Assembly: GCA_037043455.1 (NCBI GenBank)
Contig: JAWPHD010000292.1
Coordinates: 310,001-374,000, forward strand
Direction of reading: 5' to 3'
Length of the DNA stretch: 64,000 bases
Source of the DNA: Cyrtodaria siliqua
Lineage: Eukaryota; Mollusca; Bivalvia; Adapedonta; Hiatellidae
This document shows positions 22,101-34,100 of the stretch, in pieces. Numbering within the stretch: position 1 is the stretch's first letter; each line of letters starts with the position of its first letter. The notes beneath the pieces were generated by a model. That model saw only the letters and a list, made by a program, of their open reading frames with translations, was not told the origin of the DNA and did no database searches. The translations under genes and the position numbers were made by a program.

Positions 22101-25100
22101 TAGAGATATTATCAGACAGAGAATTACACATGATTGGGGGAGTGTTTAAGACAAAATACATTTTATCATTACATTTTAATTGTTCATTATCAGGAAGATT
22201 CACTGAGAGTTACATATTTTGTAATCCACCTAATTATAATAGTTCCTTGATATACACTTTTATTCCCATTTATGATCCATGTAGGGTGCTCCCTTTGGAT
22301 TTGGATAAAATGTCCTCATCTGTGTCAACACACATTTTGGCATGACTTTTCTGCGATGGTAAATTGCCCATTCTCCTCCATTGACACGTGCCTGCTTCAC
22401 GCGTAAATAACGTGGGTCATTCCAGCCACCTACATTTGAAATTATTTTCCAGTAATGTGTATATTTTGCACGTCTAATGGCACTATTTTAATTACACGGA
22501 GCCTGTCCATTTCCTATCCATAAAAAGTTTCGTGATGTCACACATGGTGCCTGTAAACAGTGTTCACATTCTCCATAATTCAACACTACCTCTTCCTCTA
22601 CCTCTTCTTCGTGATTATCTCCGATGTGACCATTTCTTGGCTCATCTTACTGCATATATGTATATGTACCTCTTGTACAATCGTTTCTTCATCTATGTAT
22701 ATGTACCGCTTGTACAATCGTTTCTTCATCTATGTATATGTACCTCTTGTACAGTCGTTACTGTATCATATTTATATGCAACTTTTGTACAATGGTTAGT
22801 GCATATATGTATATGTACCTCTTGTACAATCGTTACTGCATATATGTATATGTACCTCTCGTACAATCGTTACTTCATATATGTATATGTACCTCTCGTA
22901 CAATGGTTACTGCATATATGTATATGTACCTCTTGTACAATTGTTTCTTCATATATGTATATGTACCTCTTGTACAATGGTTACTGCATATATGTATATG
23001 TACCTCTTGTACAATTGTTTCTTCATATATGTATATGTACCTCTTGTACAATGGTTAGTGCATATATGTATATGTACCTCTTGTACAATGGTTACTGCAT
23101 ATATGTATATGTACCTCTTGTACAATTGTTTCTTCATATATGTATATGTACCTCTTGTACAATGGTTAGTGCATATATGTATATGTACCTCTTGTACAAT
23201 GGTTACTGCATATATATATATGTACCTCTTGTACAATTGTTTCTTCATATATGTATATGTACCTCTTGTACAATGGTTAGTGCATATATGTATATGTACC
23301 TCTTGTACAATCGTTACTGCATATATGTATATGTACCTCTCGTACAATCGTTACTTCATATATGTATATGTACCTCTCGTACAATGGTTACTGCATATAT
23401 GTATATGTACCTCTCGTACAATGGTTACTGCATATATGTATATGTACCTCTCGTACAATGGTTACTGCATATATGTATATGTACCTCTTGTACAATCGTT
23501 ACTGCATATATGTATATGTACCTCTCGTACAATCGTTACTTCATATATGTATATGTACCTCTCGTACAATGGTTACTGCATATATGTATATGTACCTCTT
23601 GTACAATGGTTACTGCATATATGTATATGTACCTCTTGTACAATTGTTTCTTCATATATGTATATGTTACTTGTACCTCTTGTACAATTGTTCATATATG
23701 TATATGTACCTCTTGTACAATGGTTACTGCATATATGTATATGTACCTCTTGTACAAATGTTTCTTCATATATGTATATGTACCTCTTGTACAATGGTTA
23801 CTGCATATATGTATATGTACCTCTTGTACAATTGTTTCTTCATATATGTATATGTACCTCTAGTACAATGGTTACTGCATATATGTATATGTACCTCTTG
23901 TACAATTGTTTCTTCATATATGTATATGTTACTTGTACCTCTTGTACAATTGTTCATATATGTATATGTACCTCTTGTACAATGGTTACTGCATATATGT
24001 ATATGTACCTCTTGTACAATTGTTACTTCATATATGTATATGTACCTCTTGTACAATGGTTACTGCATATATGTATATGTACCTCTTGTACAATTGTTTC
24101 TTCATATATGTATATGTAACTCTTGTACAATGGTTACTGCATATATGTATATGTAACGTTTGTGCAATGGTTACTGCATCATATGTATATGTATCTTTAT
24201 TATAAATGGGTTCTGCATACTGCATGAGTCAGTTTGTATGAATGATTATAGGTGTATTCAAATGTGCCTGTATGGGACAATTAATTCAGTTGAATTAAGT
24301 TTTTCAAATATTTTTTAATTACATAACAACAGTATTTATAATCATACTAATATATATCTAGCAACCTAAGGATTTGCTTAGTATTGTTTTATTAATTTAT
24401 TAAAAGTCATTGTAAAGGAATATGATTTTGTTTCATGTTTATTTACCAATTTCATTAATATTTGTTTTTGACAAAATATATCACTAAAGGTTTTTATTTG
24501 TCTGATTAATATACAGGTTTTTATAATGTTTTTCTCTATTGAAACCAAGTAATTCTCAAGTTATATTGTGTATCCAGATATAAGGTTGAAATTCCTATTA
24601 CTGACCAGAGAACTGACCAGCTGGTTTTGGTAAACACATCTTGTGGCTAGAGAGATCAGCTCCCATAATAATCATTGAAATCTGCTGAAGCGACAGGTTA
24701 ATGGCTTGATGTTGATGGGAGGCTGCCTCTTAATTTACGACCAAGCTAGCCCTTTAAATCTGTAGTTACTTCATTTTTTATCTGATGTTTGCCATATTTT
24801 TTTAGAATGTTAATATAAACCCTCCCCCCACACCCATTTTTATGAAATTTAATTCATAGAAGAAAGTAGGACAAATTAAAAAATGCCCATGCCAGACTAG
24901 ACACAGCAGACATATTGCCCATGATTACCAGGTGAGCGATCTAAGGCCATCCTATCCCTGTTGTTTTTGCAATGTTTTAAAAAGACTACTGATGGGAATT
25001 CTATGTCGACAACCCTTGATATAAGAGCCGTTTTAGCCAGTAGAGCATCCACAGGCCCTCTTGGGCCTCTTGGTTTTTAATAGAATGGCATTTTGTTTTT

Positions 25101-28100
25101 AAACAAATGCACTTAAATGTCATCTCAGCAAATGGCAAACTCGATTGTTTTTAATTACTAAAATGTTTACAAACTTTCATTTAAGCATCATTGACATTTT
25201 TATTTTTAAGTCCAGCCCCCGTTAGGCGAGAAATGTGAATCCACGGATTTCTTGTGATTTCTTTATGTTACAGTTGGCCATGAACATGGAGTCGGACTTC
25301 AACAAGATATACGAGATCAACCTGCACGCTTTTGAGATCACTCATATAGATCACATGGAGCAGGTTCGTACATGTCATATATGTCATGTATGTCTAAATA
25401 TGTGTCATTGTCTGTTATCAATGACAGACTGGCTTCAGGATCTTTACTTTTTTTCCGAAATCACAATGACATCTGACTACCTATCATCTTAATATGCAGA
25501 TATTTCATGACATTTAAAAATAAAAACAATATAATTTAAAAGTTGACATACAAATATAAGATTCATTTTATTACGCTATGTAACAAATTCAAGTACCCCT
25601 AAAATGTATTCTGTTTGCGTTCCTTTTTCGTTCCGTTGGCGTTTTTGCAGTCTGTTTGCATTTCATTTTTATAAATGCACTTTTTTAAATGCATTTATTT
25701 AAAATACATGTGACTGCATTTCTGAATGCGTGCGTTTAAATGGAGAAAATGCATTTGCGCTCGTTCGTGCAGTGTTTAACAATCGCAACATCTCTCACGA
25801 TTAATACAACTATTGTTTTCGTCCAAGTTATATAATTCTTAAAGTTTATGCAGCTCTTCAGTAAAATGGCTGGGAAAGATGGTAAGAGACTGTCTCTGCA
25901 AAAAATGTAGTTTGGAATTAAAAACGAGTGGATTGTGGTAATTAGTGACTCAACCGTGTTCCAAATGATTAACGTGTAGTGAAATGCATTTACGGTTTTT
26001 AAAACTGCATTTCAGGGGTTACGTTCATTTTCAGTGTTCAAAAATGTTTAAAAAATGTTTTCATCGTTCATTTTGCGTTTATAAAAATGCAGTCAGTGTT
26101 CATTTTGCATTCAGTATATAGATTGTTCATCGTTTTTTCTGCATTCGATCTGCATTAATTTGTGGTACTTAAACGCAACTGGGTCTGTATTTATATATTT
26201 ATATTTATATATTGGAGAAACGTATGACTGTGACAGATATTACACATAAACTCTGTTTCTGTACGTAGATATTTGCATGTTTACATGGAGATTTATTTTA
26301 TATTTCAGTTTAAGAAAGTCAAGGTGCTAGATCTTGCCTGTAACTTCATAGAACAGATAACGAACCTAGAGTTTAATAAGGTAAATAATATTCAAGTGCT
26401 AGATCTTGCCTGTAACTCTTCATAGAACAGATAACGAATCTGGAGTTTAATAAGGTAAATATTCAACATTGTTGATTAAATTACTGTCTAGTTAATTTTT
26501 ATAGTTAAATTCTTATTCCGGTGAACTGTTACACTAATTTTATTAAGACAATGTATACAAACACACCTTTGTTAATAAAACTGGTACCCTGTACTTTATA
26601 ATGTTTAATTAAATGTTGGCTATATAGCCTGGGTGCAGGGCCCCATTTTATGAAACAACTAACGACCATTTTGATCGTAAATCAATTTATTAAATGATTC
26701 ACTATAAATTGCACTTTTCAAATAAGCTTGATTTTATTTCATCTTCTTACGCATGTGATATATCCATTGTCTTAACTATAATAATATTTCTTTTATAATG
26801 GAAACTACATTAGATATCCTAATACACCAATGCTATTAGTCTAGTTTGAAATATTTCGTTATTAACTACGATATATCACTGGAATACAAGCGCCTGACCT
26901 GTGAAGGCACATCGATTGGTTAATGTTGTATAATGATGTTAGGGACACTGTTGGTAGAGTGAAAAAGATTTTGACATCGTCATGCCCTTTTTTCAACTTT
27001 AAATGGTATTAAAATAAAAAAAACACATTGTTTATGGTGATTTATCCTGTATTACATGACTATTTGTCTTTAGATTGTAAACAGTTTGAGGGGGTTTGCA
27101 AGTGTCTGACCACAACAGAGAGCCCAGTTGACCTCAGATTGTTCGCATTCTCACTGCAATCAAAATAATTTGATCTTACTTTATAATGTGGTGATGTTTG
27201 ACAATCTTTATAATAGTATATAAATATTGCATCGACAGTGGATATTGTCAGTCTGAGGAAAATAATATCAACCAAGGCGAAGCCAAGGATTTATATTATT
27301 TTTCCAAAGGTTGACAATATCCACATTGTCCTCCTCACTGGGATGCAATATTTATTTTATTATACCGAAAAAAATGTATTGAAATATGTAGGGTCCGCTT
27401 TTTTTAATAAAAAAAATACAGAAAAAAAAGAAAGAAGTTTCGATGTAAGTAGCTTTATATTAAATATCAACATTTTAACAATGTAAACACCATTCAATTG
27501 AACTAATAGTTCAGTCCATGTCTTCAACTATATTTTAATAGGCGTTCACCGATTTTCAGTTGTGCATAGGGTGTTGATCATGGAAAACCCCAATATCTAT
27601 TTATATACTTCCTCTGATGTCACAATCATGAAACAATACTTCAATTTTTGCTTCGCGTCATAATCGGGAAACAGTCAAAATTGTTTCACGGGCGTGTATG
27701 GGAATTTTACTTGGGGTTCTACAGTGAGGTATAATAATTTTTATTATATACCTACATTTACAGTCCAATCGGCGTTTCGTATTTGTACCACGCTATTGTA
27801 CAATACTTAATGTTGTTATTGGACGTAGGACCGTCCCGAAATTATTTAATTTTTTCATATTGGATGGTCCAAAACAAGATGGTGGATTTAAAAAAAATAT
27901 CAGTAGAAATTTCAACGATAAAAACAGAATATCGAAAGGAAGTTCCGAATGAGTATCTGCTGAAGTTGACTGTGAGATTTGACTGTGATAATAAGGTTGA
28001 AAATAGTAAATAAATGATTCATTTATTGTTGTTAAAGGTCATTGTTGTTTAATTTTTATTATTTTATTTTTCCCTGTAAATTTAGGTTTAAAATAAAAAA

Positions 28101-31100
28101 GTTATTTAACAGTTTATTGTGCAAAATGGTCTTTTATTGTCCTCGTACATGTTGTGGTGAAAGTCATATTGGACTCGACGTCTTCAGTGTCTCGTCCAAT
28201 ATGACTTCCACCACAACATGTACTCGGACAATAAAAACCCGTATTGCACAATACACTGTGAATAACCTATTAATATTTATTAATGTCATTGACAGGATCT
28301 AAAAGAATTGAAATTGTACGATAACAGATTACGGAAGATAGAGTGCTTAGAAAAGTAAGTAGTTTTGTACTTATTTATATATTTATTTTCAACAGATGAA
28401 CAACACCTCAAAACTACAAACATTTCTCTCTAATTTTAGATATTGTAGTCAGAATAAAGGTAATCCTGAACAAATTAGTTAATAAACCTAGTTCTCAGTG
28501 GAGTTTATGAATAATGCATTAAATAGAGATTATTTAACTGCTGGAATCGATTATAGTGAAATCTTCACGAGATGGTAGATGTGTGGTTCTTTTCACGAAC
28601 GAGTGTATGCGAGTGAGTGAAAAAACAAAACACGTCTACCATCGAGTGAAGGATTTCCCTATAATCGAAGCCAGCAGTTAAATAATCTATTTATTACATT
28701 TTCAATCAGTTTATGCATGATTTCAACCGAAATTATTTGCTTTATTGAACGTTATCGGCGGATGACGTCGATGTCAACAACCATGTAATGACTCAATGCC
28801 ACAGTTGGTTATGTTTGTGTTCGGAGTTAGTTATTAATATTTAGCGATAATGAATATTCTTTCACTGAGAAATCCCAATCTTTCACCCATAGAAATGTAA
28901 TAAATTTAAAAAAATCAACATCATTATTCTTTCAACTTTTTAAGAGTTACCGCCATCTTTTATTCACTGATGGTCACATGACTGACTACATGTCGATTTT
29001 CATAGTATTAACCAACCTATTGTTATTACAGTTTAAAAGAGCTGAGCAGCTTACAGCTACAGCACAATAAAATAAAGTCCATCGGTAAGTAGAATAGTCA
29101 TGTGTACATAATTATAATCTTTGCTGTGGCAGGGCCTAGTCCTCCTTGACCATTGTCCCAACCATCCTTAAGTAGAATAGTCATGTGTACATAATTATAG
29201 TTCTTGTTGTGGCTGGGCATGGTCCTCCTTGACCATTGTCTCACCCATCGGTAAGTAGAATAGTCATGTGTACATAATTATAGTCCTTGTTGTGGCTGGG
29301 CATGGTCCTCCTTGACCATTGTCCCACCCATCGGTAAGTAGAATAGTCATGTGTACATAATTATAGTCTTTACTGTGGCTGGGCATGGTCCTCCTTGACC
29401 ATTGTCCCACCCATCGGTAAGTAGAATAGTCATGTGTACATAATTATAGTCTTTGCTGTGGCAGGGCATGGTCCTGCTTGACCATTGTCTCACCCATCGG
29501 TAAGTAGAATAGTCATGTGTACATAATTATAGTCTTTGCTGTGGCAGGGCATGGTCCTCCTTGACCATTGTCCCACCCATCCTTAAGTAGAATAGTCATG
29601 TGTACATAATTATAATCTTTGCTGTGGCAGGGCCTAGTCCTCCTTGACCATTGTCCCACCCATCGGTGAGTAGAATAGTCATGTGTACATAAATTTTAGT
29701 CTTTGCTGTGGCACGGCATGGTCCTCCTTGACCATTGTCTCACCCATCGGTAAGTAGAATAGTCATGTGTACATAATTATAGTCCTTGCTGTGGCAGGGC
29801 ATGGTCCTCATTGACAATTGTCCCACCCATCCTTAAGTAGAATAGTCATGTGTACATAATTATAGTCTTTGCTGTGGCAGGGCATGGTCCTCCTTGACCA
29901 TTGTCCCTACCATCCTTAAGTAGAATAGTCATGTGTACATAATTATAGTCCTTGCTGTGGCAGGGCATGGTCCTTCTTGACCATTGTCCTACCCATCGGT
30001 AAGTAGAATAGTCATGTGTACATAATTATAGTCCTTGATGTGGGAGGGCCTGGTCCTCCTTGACTCTTGTCCCACCCATTGGTAAGTAGAATAGTCATGT
30101 GTACATAATTATAGTCTTTGCTGTGATAGGGCGTGGTCCTCCTTGACCATTGTCCCATCCATCCTTAAGTAGAATAGTCATGTGTACATAATTAAAGTCC
30201 TTGTTGTGGCAGGGTGTGGTCCTCCTTGACCATTGACCCACCCATCGGTAAGTAGAATAGTCATGTGTACATAATTATAGTCTTTGCTGTGGCAGGGCAT
30301 GATCCTCCTTGACTATTGTCCCACCCATCCTTAAGTAGAATAGTCATGTGTACATAATTATAGCCTTTGCTGTGGCAGGGCCTGGTCCTCCTTGACCATT
30401 GTCCCACCCATCCTTAAGTAGAATAGTCATGTGTACATAATTATAGTCCTTGTTGTGGCAGGGCATGGTCCTTCTTGACCATTGTCCCACCCATCGTTAA
30501 GTAGAATAGTCATGTGTACATAATTATAGTACTTGTTGTGGCAGGGCCTGGTCCTCCTTGACCATTGTCCAACCCGTCGGTAAGTAGAATAGTCATGTGT
30601 ACATAATTATAGTCTTTGCTGTGGAAGGGCCTGGTCCTCCTTGACCATTGTCCCAACCATCCTTAAGTAGAATAGTCATGTGTACATAATTATAGTCTTT
30701 GCTGTGGCAGGGCATGGTCCTCCTTGACCATTGTCCCAACCATCCTTAAGTAGAATAGTCATGTGTACATAATTATAGTCTTTGCTGTGGCAGGGCATGG
30801 TCCTCCTTGACCATTGTCCAACCCATCCTTAAGTAGAATAGTCATGTGTATATAATTATAGTCCTTGTTGTGGCAGGGCATGGTCCTCCTTGACCATTGT
30901 CCCACCCATCGGTAAGTAGAAAAGTCATGTGTACATAATTATAATCTTTGCTGTGGCAGGGCCTAGTCCTCCTTGACCATTGTCCCACCCATCCTTAAGT
31001 AGAATAGTCATGTGTACATAATTATAGTCTTTGCTATGGCAGGGCCTAGTCCTCCTTGACCATAGTCCCACCCATCGTTAAGTAGAATAGTCATGTGTAC

Positions 31101-34100
31101 ATAATTATAATCTTTGCTGTGGCATGGCCTAGTCCTCCTTGACCATTGTCCCACCCATCCTTAAGTAGAATAGTCATTTGTACATAATTATAGTCTTTGC
31201 TGTGGCAGGGCCTGGTCCTCCTTGACCATTGTCCCACCCAGTGGTAAGTAGAATAGTCATGTGTATATAATTATAATCTTTGCTGTGGCAGGACCTAGTC
31301 CTCCTTGACCATTGTCCCACCCATCATTAAGTAGAATAGTCATGTGTACATAATTATAGTCTTTGCTGTGGCAGGGTGTGGTCCTCCTTGACCATTGTCC
31401 CACCCATGGGACACCTCAAGTTAATAATCCTTCCAAATCATTATTTACCGTGATGAATGCAGGAAGAACAAGTTTACAAATGATTTGGTGTAACTAAGAA
31501 TTTAAGAGTTTCTTCCCTTTATTTTACCAACTACCTTTACCTGTCCTTCCTGTTGTGTATCCAACATAAGTGTACATGGTGTCAGTCCTGTGAAATTCAT
31601 TTAACACAATGTAGAAGCTTTTCTGGAGATCAGTCACAAGTTCCACAACATTTGTTCACATAAATAGACTTAAATTCTGTGAATTTGGCCTACAAACTGT
31701 CATATATCTAGGAAAAAACTGTTTCAGTTTTTCAACATTTCACGTCATTCATTCACACTATGCGTATTTTGAGAGAAAAAAACATATTTCAAAGCTGCAT
31801 CTGTACTTATCCAATGTGCTCATACCCTGCAAAGACATAGTCCTGACAATCACAATAAAATACTTGCTATTCATGACAACAGACATAACACTCAGGTGTA
31901 ACATAACTGTGAAATGAAAATCAATGTTGAGAAAAACACATGCAAATTACACGCTTTGGATTATTCCATGAAACTATTTTAGACCCAGAAGTAGTTCCTG
32001 ACTGGTCTGACACCACATGTCATTGTTATAGTTGCACTGTTTGTTCAATGGGTAGCTTTATTCAGAACACACAGATATAAGGCCATCTAAAAATGTGTAA
32101 ACTTTTTAAAAATATTTTTGTGTTTCAACATATAAACCAGAAAGATAAACATATGTTTAATAACCCTCTATAACAAAGTCCATTTGTGTATTCTATGTAA
32201 AAGTGTATGTATATTTTGCATATGTGCATTATGTATAAAGGTGTGTATTCTTATAAGTGCATATGTATTCTGTATACACATGCCTATGTGTATTCATAGT
32301 GTGTGTTTAGGCATATGTGTTTTCTGTTTGCAGGTAAAGGTTTGTGTAACTTGAAGAAGCTGAAGAGTCTGCGGCTAGATTGTAATCAGCTGTTGAAGAT
32401 AGAGACGCCAGAATTGTCACAGTGTGTTCAGCTTACAGTACTAGATATCAGTTATAACATGTTAGATAGCTTAACAGTAAGTAACCATCTGCAATATCCC
32501 CCCCCCCCCCCCCCCCCCCAACCCACTCTGCCTCCTTTAGAAGAAGATGGGGTGTATGGGTATATTGCTTTGCATTTGTCGGTCGGTTGGGCCCCTTTAG
32601 AAGAAGATGGGGTGTATGGGTATATTGCTTTGCATTTGTTGGTCGGTTGGGCCCAGATTTGGTTTCCACTCTATAAATTCAGTAATTTTCATTCAGTCTT
32701 TATGAAACTTGGTACTTTAAAGTCACAATGTCTAGGACAAGTTTGATAATCAGACTGAATGCTCCAGAAAAAGTGGCCCTTGAATTTGCGAAAATGATGA
32801 TTTCTGCACAATAACTTATGTATTTATAATCAACTTCTTATGAAACTTGGTCACATTTATAATCACAGTGTCTAAGTCAGGTTCAATAACCATTTTGAAT
32901 GCTCCAGAAATACCAGAGTTATGGCCCTTGAATTGATAAAAATGGTTTCTGCACAATAATTTATGTATTTATAATCAACTACTCGTGAAACTTGGTCACA
33001 ATGTCTAGGTCATGTTCGATAACCAGCTAGTTTCTACAGAAACACTGGGAGTTATGGCCCTTGAATTGGTAAACGGAAATGGTGGTTTCCACACAATAAC
33101 TTAAGTATTTATAATTCAGTCTTCATGACACTTTGTCACAATGTTTATAGTCACAATGTCTAAGTCAAGTTTGATTACCAGCCTTATTTCCTCCAAACAC
33201 TAGAGTTATGGCCCTTGAATTGGTATAGAAAAATGGAGGTTCCACACAATAACTTAAGTATTTATATTTCAGTTTTCATGAAACTTGGTCACAATGTCTA
33301 AGTCAAGTTCAGTAACCAGCCTGATTGCTTCAGAAACACCTGGAGTTATGACTCTTGAATTGGTAAAAAAAACCCACAAAAATTGGCATTCAAGGTGGGG
33401 AATATGTTTTACAAACATTTGTTCTTGTTGCCTTGATTTTAAGGGAAACTAAAGAAAGCGGTAGAGGCCCACATGTCCGAACATGCCTGATCCCAGCTGA
33501 GGAATCAAAATTAGAAATGAACAGAGAAGCAAGTATGCCATTGATAAGACACTCTGATATTAGTTTGTAAATCAGCAAACACTGTAAAAAATAGTTCTAC
33601 TATCATATTTAACCATTATTTATGTTCACATAAAATTGTTCTTAAAACTTGTGATAAAGCTGAAGTCACTGCTTAATTCCAAGTCGAATTGTGGAAGAGC
33701 CCAGATTGAGGACCCTTATTAAACCTAGTCAGGATATTGGTCTCAACAACTTGCCATTTAATTGCCTGTGTCTCTGAACTTATAGGCAGTCAACTACTTA
33801 CCAAACTTGGAAGAGTTAAATGCATCAGGGAAACCGGTTACGATCCGTGTCAGATCTCAGCAAATGCAAGCGTCTACAAGAGATTGACCTCTCAGGAAAT
33901 AGAATTACAGAGCTCTCTGGACTCAGGGGTCTTCCGAAACTATTGGTGAGTAATTATTGGAAGTCAAGAGACATATGTTCTTTTTATTCATTTGCAAAGA
34001 GATACCGTTCCATAATTATACAAAAAATAAAGCATTCAATTTTTATCCTCAGCCAAAAATGTTGAAGGCCATCATTTTGTTGCTACTCTTGTACTCTTTC

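Noticed and set aside
22532..24156. ORFs of 443, 412 and 264 codons reading MYMYLLYNxYCIY repeats
   Set aside because: They are translations of a 37-bp tandem array in all frames, with matching ORFs on the other strand and no splice or start context.
29085..31404. CRISPR-like array
   Set aside because: Units are contiguous 83-bp tandem copies without unique spacers, in an intron of an animal-type gene.
32303..32746. 147-codon continuous ORF covering LRR exon 9
   Set aside because: Only 32334-32476 is coding. The rest runs through the upstream intron, then the poly-C tract and a repeat element.
33790..33945. Alternative acceptor (GGCAG) to rescue the exon 10 frame
   Set aside because: It gives the downstream frame but meets TAA at 33817, before the LRR segment.
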